Assembly (NCBI GenBank): GCA_028023455.1
Contig: JAQFVV010006272.1
Coordinates: forward strand, 3,327,127 to 3,391,126
Source of the DNA: Epiperipatus broadwayi
Lineage: Eukaryota > Onychophora > Udeonychophora > Euonychophora > Peripatidae
DNA: 64,000 nucleotides
Direction: 5' to 3'
Shown: piece by piece, positions 36,901-48,040 of the stretch
Layout of the letters: each line of letters opens with the position of its first letter
How positions within the stretch are numbered: the stretch's first letter is position 1
Notes under the pieces: generated by a model
Databases searched by the model: none
The model's input: the letters and a program-made list of their open reading frames with translations, nothing else
What the model was told of the DNA's origin: nothing
Program-made: the position numbers and the translations under genes

Positions 36901-39107
36901 TTTCATTAAAATATCCGGATTTACCATCAAATTTGCTACAAAAAAAAAAGGGATTATAGTTCTTTAAGCCTCTTCCAAATGACAGATCTGTAAGATCTTG
37001 AAATATAATATTTTATATACTATGTTTTTATTTGTATGTCATATGGTAAACTTAAATAACCATCTTCATTACAAGAGTTACAGTTTTATCACTTCAATTT
37101 TACCTGATATATCCTACTCATGTACATCAAACAAAAACATTGCAATGACTATTATTTCATTTCATTATAAAGTATATTGCCTCATGCAATGCACTATGTA
37201 TTAGAATATTAATATATTTTGTGGATTTATTGAATTTATAAATCTTTTTTTTAATTGATGTTACGCATATATATATAATAAGTGGACATACACATACTGC
37301 GGTCTACAAAATGTATGAATCAATTTAGTAAGCTTGTTTGTATTATTTGATTAAACTATCTTTAATAATTTAGACTTTCTTTATAATATATATAATTTAA
37401 TCTATACATCAAAAGCGATATAATTTCAAAAGCTTAGAATCCTATTCTTGATTAATAAGCCATAAATTTTATTTTTAAACAACTAAATTTATAAACTCGT
37501 TGTTTATTTATCTGGCTACTACTGGCTTTCTGATTCCTCTAAAACTTGTCTCTTCCCTTTTTTTCTATTATTTTATTTCGCAAACTATTTAAATAAAAGC
37601 AAATCAAGCACATGTCCATGTTCGCTTTCAATATTATAAAATTCTGAGACATATTTGCATAATTACTTTATATTTTCCTATGCATAAGAAAATTCTACCC
37701 ATTCTCTCATTTTTAAATTCATTTTTGTTATTTAATTTGTATGTTAATCTATTGAACTCATTCATATATCTTAATGTCAGCATTAAATTTCTCCTGAACG
37801 TGACAACTAATTTTAGTTTCGATATGTGGCTTATATATTAATTAATTCATCTTTTATCATTTCTTTTTCCCCTTCATATACATGTAATTTAATTTATAAA
37901 TTTTCACACACATATATATATTATTTTTACTAAAACGAGCCATTGCCATGTCATAAATATAAATTTTATTATCGGATCCAAACTTACATATAATTTAATC
38001 CGATACAAAATACTCTAAAACTCTTGCATACTTATTCATTTTTGACCTTTAAAATCCACATTAACACACTCCTAGTTTCAATGAATTAATTATTTTATAG
38101 TTTAATGAATTGCACTATTGGTTAAATTTAGTAATAATTATATCATTTTTTCTTTCTATCGCTTATAAATCATTGCTTTTATCAAAAAACCCATTGATTG
38201 GGCCAAGTCTTTATCATTTAATGTATATTGCCTCTATATGTAATTTTATAAATATATTATTTTAAAATCACTAAAGAGAATATGGGCATGGGTTTGAACC
38301 CTGTAATATAAAATTAGTTTTTTTAAAAACAAAATGAAGGGAAAAAATTAAAAAGTTTGTTTTATTGCATCTTATAAACACAGAATAAATCAGAGCATCA
38401 GTAATACAATTAAATAGTAGAGTTTTTAAAGGTAATTATTTTAAATTGAAATATTATAGCTTCATAAACAAGGATAGAATAATAACTTTGAAAAGTATAT
38501 TATGTTTGCTATATAAAGATTAAAATATGCACAGTACGTTTTTAAAAAGCTTTTATGTTCCTTATATTAAATCTTCATATTCAGTCAATTATATATATAC
38601 AATTTGTATACATTGTGTGTATATATATTGTAATGGGATAGTCATATGTAATAGATTGGAAATGTACAATAGAACAAAACAGCTCAATCATTCGAAACCG
38701 TATATAACGGGATGGACTGTATTTCTGTCCCACGATTGGTCACGCTATATGAGATGGGATGAAATCTATACTGCCATGCTTTTATTTAAGAGCCCCATAG
38801 ATTTGAATGGATTATGTAACAGGATGAACTATTCTCTTTGAGAAGTGTATTTAACTATGGTTGCCCATTGGGTCTTCAAGGTAGGGCATTAAACATTAGA
38901 AGACAAGTCAGTTATTTGATGATTTATAATTCAAAACTAAATCGAAAACTTTGCATGCGAAAATATATTTGTAAAATAATATAGGTGCTATTGCACCTGA
39001 CCGCAAAGCTACTTTTTACTTAAAACAAAATAAATTATATTACTCTGCAAGCACTTTCAAGAGATGTGCTCTCATCTTCATAGCTCTGAGTGAAGTAATG
39101 GGACTCA
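36901..39107. other. AT-rich DNA, no gene seen
   Basis: The ORF at 38527-38841 lies in a slightly GC-richer patch (38690-38900) without recognisable motifs. A perfect small palindrome GGTGCTATTGCACC lies near 38986. Nothing else to name. Confidence 0.45.
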
Positions 39108-39787
39108 TCTTATAGCTAAAGGCACCGCTCTATGGTGCGGTTTTCGCACCAAAACACATAAAAATGCTGTTTTCGTGGCCGACATGTTCGAACCTGTGTT
39201 TTCTATAATACGACTTTTTTGTTGTGCTACAGAATGCAGGCCGCTATGTCGCGTCGCAGTACAGCATGTATGTTATGTAGCTGCAAATACATTTTCCAAA
39301 TTCGCACAATTTATAAAATAATTGTGGCTTGATGAGAGAGTTTGTATTTGAATTGGATGGAAATGTTGCTTTCATTGGATTTTTTTTTTATTTTAAAGTA
39401 TTGAAATGTTAAGATTTTTTAAAGTAATAATTCTAAGACTTTTTACAACGTACTGTATTAAAGTTTTAATTGGGAAAATGTTAAATATTTATGTTTTTAG
39501 TGAGTTGCAATTAGGTAACACATCAAGTAACGTACTGTTCGTAACATTCCATGAGATTCTACCATGTGTATATTTTTGAGGTAAAAAAGAGCAGTACGAA
39601 AAAAATATCCAGTAAAAAAAGTCCAAATATACAGGTTTTTTTGTAAATTTCATAAAAAGAAAATTATATAAACATGTTTAATAAGTAAAGAAGACATTTG
39701 TATGTGTTTGTTGTTGTTTAAAAAAGTTTGAGTTTCTTTGTCCGAGTATGGTTACGATTTTTATTTTAGCATTACAAACAACAGAAC

Positions 39788-39846
39788 ACTAACCCTAAAA
39801 CTAACCCTAAAACTAACCCTAAACTAACCCTAAATCTAACCGTAAC
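39788..39846 (+). repeat. Telomere-like CTAACCCTAAAA array
   Basis: Four to five units of about 12 bp with the CCCTAA telomere motif embedded (ACTAACCCTAAA). The spacing is not the 6-bp telomere register, so this is a degenerate or coincidental interstitial array inside the TIR element. Confidence 0.7.
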
Positions 39847-39896
39847 AACTTTTACTTTTATTACGATTATTATTTTTTAGTTAAACAACAACAAAA

Positions 39897-40018
39897 AAAG
39901 TTGTAACACAAGTAAAAAAATATCCGATAGAAAATTGATATTAAAAAAAAGTCGTAACACAAATAAAAAAATATCCGCTAGAAAATTGATAAAAAAAAGC
40001 CGTAACACAATTTAAAAA
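39897..40018 (+). repeat. Short tandem repeat, ~55 bp unit
   Basis: CGTAACACAA, AAAAAAATATCCG and TAGAAAATTGAT recur in order about two and a half times (39900, 39955 and 40003), and a related piece (AATATCCAGTAAAAAAAGTC) appears near 39604. Confidence 0.65.
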
Positions 40019-40579
40019 GTATACAATATAAAAAGCACAAATCAAATTGTAATTTTATTTTACATTTATTATTATCATTTAAATTGTATACATTAATAAA
40101 AAATAATATTTAAAAAAGATGTTTTTGTTTTGTTTTTATTTTCACATTACAAAAAAGCACAGAAAAATTATTAAAATCAACGGCCCATGAATGTTCATAT
40201 TTTATAGTTTTAGCATGAAAATGGTGCCATCCAATGGCATCTTTAGCTATAAGACAAGCATCGAAGTAATTAAATGCAAATTATGCAAAGTTCAAAGGTT
40301 AGTTACTCCACTTCTTTGAGATCACAAAGCATGTGTCCTTGCAGCTGATGGCATTGCAATCCATCACAATAAAGCAGGCCTCCTTAACTTTTCTTTATCT
40401 AAGTTTCATGAAATGGTCCCAAAATGATTAATGATTGAGTGGGATGGCTTCACACTTGCACAACTTCTCTTACTTGACCTCTTTTTGATTCTCATTATGT
40501 CACAGAGTTTAAACTGAGGAGAATGTACATTTATTCTATTTCAAAGTATGATCATTTTGTGACTGACATGTGCATTGGA

Positions 40580-40727
40580 TATGCATATTGTGTGATTAAT
40601 AGGAAAATAGACAAATAAAATGAGAAACAACCACTTTAATTTAATATTTAATGTTTAACAAATTAATTAAAGTGGTTGTTTTTCATTTTATTTGTCTATT
40701 TTCCAATTAATCACACAATATACATAA
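40580..40727. mobile_element. Small foldback element
   Basis: About 65-bp arms (40580-40645 and 40662-40727), inverted copies sharing AAAATAGACAAATAAAATGA and AACAACCACTTTAATT, with a short AT loop. Confidence 0.75.
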
Positions 40728-41450
40728 CATGAAATATTAATCCAATGTAGTCTGGCCAGGAAAGTTCCTTTGCATTAACTGGATAGTAGTTCATCTGATG
40801 GTATTCAACCGCCATTTGGATCTTTGTGGTGGTAACTTCTTTTATAAACTATCTTTCCTGTGCTGATATACTTTCTTTACTTGGCTGTAGCACATTGTAG
40901 ATCCTTTTGTTAGCATAGTCATCATATATGTTAATTTAAATGATAATCATATCTGAAATTCATGGATGTATGATGAGCAGCCCTATCCTCCATGATAGTT
41001 TTCTCACTTCCTAACCACACGATTTATTCTTTCCTAACTTATAACTTGGATTAAAATATAAGCTTTATGGTAATTGGTGGTGAGTTCTTTAATCGACTTT
41101 CTCAAGTAGTGACTGAAGAAGAATAGTTAAGATGACAAATAAATTAATTTAAGGAATTTTAATTTTTTTGCTTTCCTTTTTTTTTTTAAAAAAAGAACCA
41201 AGTTGTTCTATATTGTCTCACGTTTGATTTATTGATGCATGAGTTTCAGTTCGCACTTTTATTTTTATTGTTGACATCATTTTGATCTTTATAGAATTTT
41301 ATGCTGGATTAATAAACAAAAAAAAATAACATTAATAATTTATTTCTTTTGTTCATCGAGATTTTTACTTGTTTGCGTTTAAGGGTTTGGGTATATATAA
41401 ATATCAGTATTGTCAATAATATAATTTTAATACAATTTTACACAAAATTG

Positions 41451-41465
41451 TTAACATATAATCAA
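41451..41465 (+). repeat. Target-site duplication, left copy
   Basis: TTAACATATAATCAA, repeated exactly at 42869-42883. Confidence 0.8.
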
Positions 41466-41613
41466 ATTTAAAATACAGACATTCTTCATATAACTGGAGC
41501 TTAAAAGTAAATATAGGGGATTCGAACACAGACTTTCAAGCATCCTTCAACTATCCACACTATCTCATACTATGACACACATGACTACACACATGTAAAA
41601 AAGATAAATAATC

Positions 41614-41657
41614 ACTAGTAAATATATTTCGTGCTGAACCAGCATTCACCAGTTGGT
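41614..41657 (-). ncRNA. Hammerhead motif, family A
   Basis: Minus strand: CTGGTGA (A6 changed to G) at 41646-41652, stem II ATGCTG-GTT-CAGCAC, and intact GAAA (41627-41630). Stem III and the cleavage side have drifted. Probably inactive. Confidence 0.5.
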
Positions 41658-42089
41658 CCAGATTATCATTCTCCCATATATATATAATCAGTACTCAGTT
41701 TATATTGAGATAGCAAATCTTCATATTTTAATGGACTGGCTTTAATCTACTACAACCTCCTACTCTTCAGCCATCCATACCATTAAAAATCTGATGATGG
41801 AAAGCCCCAATCTCATGCTGATGTTGATATTATTACGATGCCTATGTTGACCTCAAGTCACTCTGACCCTTCATATATAGGACCTTATCCATTTAAATAC
41901 ATAGAAAAAGCCTGGGCAGAATGCAGGCTTAATATGATAAATTTGAAATACAGGCATTCTTCATATACTTGGAGCTTAAATGTAAATATAAAGAATTTGA
42001 GCACTGACTTTCAACCAACCTTCAAATATTCACACTATCTCATATCACTGATATACATGGCTGCACACATGTAGAAAAGATAAATAATC

Positions 42090-42134
42090 ACCCATATACA
42101 TATTTCATGCTAAACCAGCACTCATCAGTTGTTC
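42090..42134 (-). ncRNA. Hammerhead motif, family A, intact core
   Basis: Minus strand: CTGATGA (42122-42128) and GAAA (42103-42106) are both canonical. Stem II is GTGCT-GGTTT-AGCAT. Stem III is an ATA/TAT mini-stem and the cleavage triplet is ATA. Stem I is weaker than in the 63-kb copy (ACAA against TGGG). Confidence 0.65.
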
Positions 42135-42634
42135 CAGATCATCATCTTCCACACATATATAATCAGTGCTCAGTTTACATTAAGATAACAATTCTTTATA
42201 CTTTAATGAAATGGCTTTAATCTACTCCAACCTCCAACTCTTCAGCAATTCATACCATTATGGAAAGCCCAATCCCATGCTGATACCAATATTATTGCCA
42301 TGTACATGTTGACCTCAAGTCACTCTGATCCCTCATGTATAAAATTTTGTCCAGGTATATGAAAAATGTCTGTATTTCAAATCTTACACATTAAGCCTGC
42401 ATTCTACCCATTCCTCGTTTATGCATCTAAATGGGTTAGGTCCTATTTATGAGGGGTCAGAGTGACTTGAGGTCAACATGGGCATGGCAATAATATAGGC
42501 ATCAGCATGGGATTTGGGCTTTTCATCATCATATTTTCAATGATATGGATAACTGAAGAGTTGGAGATTGGAATAGATTAAAGCCAGTCCAATAAAGTAT
42601 GAAGATTTTCTATCTTAATATAAACTGAGCACTG

Positions 42635-42637
<3 letters not shown>

Positions 42638-42690
<53 letters not shown>

Positions 42691-42704
42691 ATATTGTGTG
42701 TGTG
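42638..42704. repeat. Expanded TA/TG microsatellite inside retrozyme
   Basis: About 30 TA units and a TG run at the place where other family A copies have a short TATATATGTGTG tract, so the microsatellite grew from a seed carried by the element. Confidence 0.85.
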
Positions 42705-42720
42705 TGAGATGATAATCTGG

Positions 42721-42764
42721 ACCAACTAATGAGTGCTGTTTCAGCACAAAATACATATATTGGT
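42721..42764 (+). ncRNA. Hammerhead motif, family A, plus-strand arm
   Basis: CTAATGA (G5 changed to A) at 42726-42732, stem II GTGCTG-TT-TCAGCAC, then AAAA in place of GAAA. ACCAA pairs with TTGGT as stem I. The two core changes should inactivate it. Confidence 0.5.
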
Positions 42765-42868
42765 AATTATTTATCATTTTCTACATATGTGTGGTCATAC
42801 ATATCATGGTATGAGATAGTGTGGATAGCTGAAGGGTGCTTGAAATTCTGTGTTCAAATCACTTATAT

Positions 42869-42883
42869 TTAACATATAATCAA
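42869..42883 (+). repeat. Target-site duplication, right copy
   Basis: TTAACATATAATCAA, identical to 41451-41465. Confidence 0.8.
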
Positions 42884-45523
42884 TAATATGTTTTTGACTG
42901 TGTTGATAGATTTAGTTGTATGGTCGGTTTAAATGTGCCCTTACAATATATAAACCAAAAATGACTATAGCTAAGGCTGTCACATATAATTTTGATATTC
43001 ATATCCAAAATACATCTATCTTACACAGTTAAATCTTGCTAAACATCGTAAAAGCCAAATTCAGTATGTATAAGAAATGAAATTAGAAATTTTTATTTTA
43101 TATCTATACATAATTTTGTTCTCAGCAACTGTTGGCGAGAGTTTTCCGAGTACGGTAGATGTGGTTTGAAGGTGAATGATATATATAAAACTGGCAAATG
43201 AAATCGTAATCTGGCCATAATTTAATCTTTTCATTATTATTGTAAAGATAGCTTACATGTATATATCTGCTATTTGTGTTAGAATGTATGTTGCATGTTA
43301 TAGACAATAGCACATACTCCATATGATAGTTTTAGCTTAATATTTATTTAGTAAGATTAATAAAAGATGTAATAAATATAATATAAAGTTAGACTTGCTC
43401 ATTCAAAATTTATATTATTTTGTATCTGTAATGGATCTTATTTCTCTGCCAAGATTTGTAGCTGATGAGTAAATACAGATGATGCTAATAATAGGTGTCA
43501 GAACTAAATTTATCATTTGTAAATCTACAATAGTAAATTGTTTTTAAATAAAAAAATTACATGAATAAATATATATAAGTTTAAAATAAAAAGCAATTGT
43601 TTGAAAAATAAACATGGATGTTATTACAAAAGTTCAAACATTAAAATTACCAGGAAAGTGGTACTGTTTGTAAATAAAAGATATAAATAATTGAATAATT
43701 AGTTGCTCAGAAAGTCATGTCGTGCTCAAGCACTAGAAGAGAGCTATTCTCAAAAAAGCATTAAGATCATCACTTTAAACCACACACTATATCAAAAGAA
43801 AAATGACTCCGCATATTTGGATTTAAAATATAACGTCTTTAATAAGTATTTATGATCTGAATAAAAACATTTTAAAATTGCCACAGGAATTTTTAATATT
43901 AAAAATTAAAAATATTTAAAAATTGAAAGTCCTGGGGGTAAATTTTGATATGTCAAAAAATAAAAATCAAAAAGCATAAATTTGTGCCATTTTAGAAAAC
44001 AAAAGTTGCATATAATTTGATTGATTTATTAATAAAAAGTCCTTTAAATAAAAGATTGTAGAGTTGTTATTGCGTTTTGATTAAAAGAAAATGTGTATTT
44101 CAAGACTGTGATGCGACCAGTAAATTCAAATGTAAGGTGTGTGTTAATGTAAAACTAGAGAAAATTAATTAAGAAAAACATAATAACTACTCCAAGAAAA
44201 TTAAACTATATCTTTACGAATCTGTTTAAAATAGTAAGAATCTTAAGGTTTTTTTAGATATGGATGAAGTGTAAGTAAGAATGTATGACTTAGCATATGT
44301 AAATTTTTGCTTTTTTATTTTTATTTTTAAAATACAAAAAAAAAAAAGTCACAAATCAACAATAAATTTGCTACAGGAGCAAAATATTTTTTTCAAATAT
44401 ACAATCCATTAAAAAAAATCTATAGAAGGTTAAAAAAAAATCAAAAACTTAAAATATCAATCCGGAAGAAAAAATATTTTAGCAATAAGATTGATATGAT
44501 TACTAAAAAATAACATATCATTAAGTGTGTGGAGGAATTCTACAAAGAACTACATATAGTAAAATTATATGCTTAGACAATAGTATAGGCAGAGAAAGAG
44601 TAAAATAAACAGATAAGTAAAACGAGAAAAACTAGGGATACTTGCTTATTCTTGATAAAAACGGAAAAAGAAATGAACGAAAAAAAATAAGAGATAGTTA
44701 ATTACTTTATGAAGTTATATTGTTAATTGTAAATAAAAATGGTAATTATGCACAAAGAGATTGAAATGTAATTAAACAATATCTTTAAAAACGAGATTAT
44801 TTTTTTAAAATAAAAAATAAAAACCTAATGCTATGGAATAATATAGAAAAAGCGGAAAGTCTGGAAGATTTTATCAGGGATTATCATTTAGAAAATTATT
44901 AGAGGTTTTTTCATTCAATATAAATCAACAGATGTCAACCATACATGTAATTCCATCAGTTAGCTGTTAAGTAAAACCTAGGTTTGGTGGACCAACCCAG
45001 ATACATGCAAAAATATTTATCTTTTAGCATTCATTTCAAGCCACCAGATTCAAAAATTAATATAAAAGAAAGGAAAACATCTGCATAAAAGGTAAGCCTT
45101 CAAGCAATGTTGAGTCTTTTCAAAAAATTTTATACTTTATGCTGAAAGAAGGTTTTAAAATCATTTTATATTATGAAATATCCACATTACAAAAAAAAAA
45201 TATTCAAGGATCTCCCAGAATTTATTTTAAAACATAAGCATATTTTCCTTTTCTATGTTCAATTGCTTAAGTATCATTTATATTTGAGAATTGTAATATT
45301 ATTTGGAATCCAAGTGGAAAAACACATGCAAGTCATTGATATATGTGAGTAATGATAAATTTATAAGTTTCGTAATATACTGTTATTGGTTTTTTTATAT
45401 ATAACAATATATTCTGATAGAAAAAACAAACAGAAAATCAGTTAAATAAGGGGAATACATTAGCAAAGATTTAGAAAAGAGGAAATAATTATATCTCATA
45501 TTATTTTACGTATTAAAAATTAT
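42884..45523. other. AT-rich DNA, no named feature
   Basis: No ORF above background and no repeat link noticed. The part 44880-45200 can be read as a basic open stretch on the plus strand, but through stops and without motifs. Confidence 0.4.
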
Positions 45524-45623
45524 CTTTTTTTTCTTCTCATGTATCATAGCATCAGCCGGGAAGTGAACCCGATAACTCGGGACAACTCCTAAAAAACGTA
45601 AAGCAGCCGACCACCAATGCTTT
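45524..45623 (-). mobile_element. tRNA-like SINE, copy 1
   Basis: Minus strand: GGTGGTCGGCTGC-type start, B-box GGGTTCACTTCCCGG, then GCTATGATACATGAG and a poly-A tail (poly-T at 45524-45532 on the plus strand). The middle carries an aberrant insertion (CCTAAAAAACGTAAAG). Same family as the copies at 45772 and 47361. Confidence 0.65.
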
Positions 45624-45771
45624 GTAGTTTAATTATCATTATTTTATTTATTAAGTCTGTTATCAATTACTAAGTGTAAATAATATGACATAAGTATAAA
45701 TGGTCAGAAAAAATGTAGTTATTTAAAATATATGTGTTTCTTGTTCTTTCTAAGTTAAAAACTGGGATATA
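45624..45771. other. Spacer between SINE copies 1 and 2
   Basis: AT-rich. The minus-strand ORF 45670-45864 overlaps the SINE and is not a gene. Confidence 0.5.
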
Positions 45772-45868
45772 GTCAAGCGTTGGTGGTCGAGTGGTCAGCA
45801 CAGCTGCCTTACAAGCAGTTGACCGGTTTTGCAGGTTTGCTTCCCGGCCGATGCTTTGACACATGAAA
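45772..45868 (+). mobile_element. tRNA-like SINE, copy 2, with target duplication
   Basis: It starts GCGTTGGTGGTCGAGTGGTC (A-box TGGTCGAGTGG) and has an anticodon-like arm GCTGC-CTTACAA-GCAGT (loop consistent with TAC), an extended variable-arm-like stretch, a B-box-like GGTTTGCTTCCC and a GATGC acceptor match, then GACACATG and poly-A. ACTGGGATATA with its A-run flanks both sides (45757-45771 and 45869-45883). That makes it a mobile copy rather than a host tRNA gene. Confidence 0.8.
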
Positions 45869-45883
45869 AAAAACTGGGATATA

Positions 45884-46784
45884 TGGAAATAAAATAAATT
45901 GTAAGTAGTTAGTGAAAGTAATTGTACAATAAATTTGATAGATTAAATGGAATTAACCATAGCTCTATAATCTAAGTTATACATTATTTATATTTGTGCA
46001 TGTTATATTAATTTAAAATTAGAGCACAATTTATTAAAAATTTTAAATACAAATAACTGATATAAGAAGCTCTTATAATCTTTTTCTTCACATAAAATAA
46101 ATATATAGATAACCTGACAGAGATATGATAGCAGGAATGCATCACAAAATTTAGCTATCCACTTTTTACAATAGTAAAAAAAAAATCAGAAAAACGTCAT
46201 AATCTATACCAACATCATTTGAAAAATACTATATGATATGTGCAGTGTGGTAGAGGTCCATAGATAGTTGGCCCAATTCTGTCACTACTCAAATTCTTAT
46301 GATTTCCCAAGCAATAAATCATTTGATTTCTTTTAAAATTTGAAATGTCATTTATTTTAAATGCAGAGATGAGCAAATAATTGCATATATGAAAAGCAGA
46401 ATAGTAGTTACAAATTAAGATCACAAAGATATTTTAAAATAACATATAAAACTACAAAATTATTACCAAAGTTGAATACAAAAATATCCAAATAATAACA
46501 ATATGATAAATGAATAAAAGAATGCAATAATGGTATTGCAATTTTAAAAAAATAAAATAATAAATATTAATAAATATAAGTCATCAACTTTAAATCACTG
46601 ATGTACTCACTAACATCATTAAAAATGACTACAGAAAACTGTAACCTAAAGATATTCAAATAATAAACTGGATTTAAGAAATGGTTATAAAAGAAATAAT
46701 GAACATAAAAAGCATTTGATTGTATAAGCATTTCACTTGAGAATAAGGCTTTAAAACATAAAATTAGATGAACAATATATATAT
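45884..46784. other. AT-rich DNA, no gene seen
   Basis: Only AT-driven short ORFs. Confidence 0.5.
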
Positions 46785-46891
46785 AATTGGAGAGGATTTA
46801 AACCCAAACTTCCAAACTGCCTTTAATCATTTACTTTATCTTAGACAACTGATACACATGACCACATACATGAGAAAAAGATGAATGATCT

Positions 46892-46934
46892 CCAATATAC
46901 ATATTTTGTACTAAATCAACACTTATCAGTTGGT
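46892..46934 (-). ncRNA. Hammerhead motif, family A
   Basis: Minus strand: CTGATAA (G8 changed to A), stem II GTGTTGATTTAGTAC with drift, AAAA in place of GAAA. Stem I ACCAA is kept, paired with ATTGG. Degenerate. Confidence 0.45.
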
Positions 46935-47360
46935 CCAGATCATCTTCCACACACACATATATAATCAGTGCTTGGTTTATATTAAGATAGAAAAACTTCA
47001 AACTTTAATGAACAGGCTTCCTCTTCTCTACTCTCTCTTCTTTTGCCAATTTTTAGTCTCAAACCCATGTTAGCTGTAAGTCATTTTGACTCCTTCTATG
47101 TAAGACTTTAAGCCCATTTAAATTGATAGAAGAGCAACTCTTCAAACTTTAATGGTCAGGCTTTAATCTTCTCTACTCTTCAACTCTTCGGCCATTCATA
47201 TCATTGAAAATCTGATGATGGCATGTTCAAAGCCCTTGTTTTTCTGTATATCTAAATGGGCTTAAGGGCTTGATACTAAAAATTTTCAGAACAAGGGCTT
47301 TGAACATGCCATCATCAGATTTTCAATGACATGGATGGCTGCAAAGTTGGAGGTGGAGAA

Positions 47361-47464
47361 TTTTTTTTTCTCATGTGTCAGAGCATCAGCTGGGAAATGA
47401 ACCCGCTAACCCAGGACAACTGCTTGTAAAGCAGCTGTCGCTGACCTCTCGACCATCAATGCTT
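47361..47464 (-). mobile_element. tRNA-like SINE, copy 3, with target duplication
   Basis: Minus strand: GCATTGATGGTCGAGAGG (A-box), anticodon-like GCTGC-TTTACAA-GCAGT, B-box GGGTTCATTTCCC, a GCTGATGC acceptor match, then CTGACACATGAG and poly-A. The 11-bp duplication GAGGTGGAGAA lies at 47350-47360 and 47465-47475. It is inserted in the family A retrozyme, so it is younger than that copy. Confidence 0.85.
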
Positions 47465-47559
47465 GAGGTGGAGAAGATTGAAGCTTGTCTATTAATTTTT
47501 GAAGATTTTCTATCTTAATATCAAATGAACATTGATTATATATGTATGTGGAAGATGCT

Positions 47560-47605
47560 GATCAACTAATGAGTGCTGTTTCAGCACAAAATATGAACAT
47601 TGGAG
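47560..47605 (+). ncRNA. Hammerhead motif, family A, plus-strand arm
   Basis: CTAATGA at 47566-47572, stem II GTGCTG-TT-TCAGCAC, AAAA in place of GAAA, then ATATGAACATTGG. It has the same two core changes as the plus arm at 42721, which suggests the two plus arms derive from one inactive lineage. Confidence 0.5.
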
Positions 47606-48040
47606 ATCATTTATCTTTCTCGGATGTATGTGGTCATATGTATCAGTTGTATAACATAAACTAAATGACTAAAGGGATCTTCAAAGTCTGGGTTCAAATC
47701 CCTCTAATTACATATACCCCAAGTACATATACTATACTTGTATTTAAACATTACACATTCAGCCTGTATTCTTCCCATCTTTGTTCTATGTATTTAAATG
47801 GGCTTGAAATCCTACATATAAAGGATCAAAATGATCTAAGTCAACATGAGTATGACACTAAAAATTGGCAAAACAAAGGCTTTGAACATGCCATCATCAG
47901 ATTTTCAATGATATGGATGACAGAAGAGTTGGAGGAAATTAAAGCCTGCACATTAAAGTTTGAAGATTTTCTATCTTAATATAAACTGATCACTGATGAT
48001 TATATATATGTGTGTGATTATATATATATGAAAAACAAAA

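Larger units (their letters stand above)
39108..40254. mobile_element. Non-autonomous TIR DNA element
   Basis: TCTTATAGCTAAAG at 39108 is the inverse of CTTTAGCTATAAGA ending at 40254. The similarity continues for about 45 bp on each side (ATGGTGC, TTTTC and CAAAAC/TAAAAC blocks). The 1147-bp unit has no transposase. It contains a telomere-like tract and a short tandem repeat. No target duplication is evident, so the superfamily is unclear. Confidence 0.6.
41466..42868. mobile_element. Family A retrozyme composite (two minus units, one plus unit)
   Basis: Two minus-strand monomers in tandem (hammerhead cores 476 bp apart) are joined head-to-head to a plus-strand copy that starts near 42400. 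The whole block is flanked by the 15-bp duplication TTAACATATAATCAA. It has no protein-coding content: the ORF 41838-42074 crosses a monomer junction and is not kept in other copies. Each monomer has the hammerhead motif, a TA/TG tract just upstream of it, a CTTTAATCTACT-type segment and an AGTCACTCTGA segment. Confidence 0.85.
46785..48000. mobile_element. Family A retrozyme cluster (inverted, then tandem)
   Basis: A minus-strand unit with a partial second unit (about 46785-47250) joins head-to-head with plus-strand units (about 47255-47690 and 47690-48000). The block TTTGAACATGCCATCATCAG appears at 47223 (inverted), 47298 and 47882. The unit boundary near 47695 (CCCTCTAATTACATATA) matches the left end seen at 28708. 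The SINE 47361-47464 sits inside the first plus unit. The last unit stops in a TA/TG tract just before its hammerhead would come. Confidence 0.8.

Noticed and set aside
39900-40018. CRISPR-like array
   Set aside because: Repeats are few, degenerate and directly adjacent without spacers, and the context is eukaryotic.
45772-45868. Functional host tRNA gene
   Set aside because: Flanking target duplications, a poly-A tail, an imperfect T-arm and further copies show it is a SINE.
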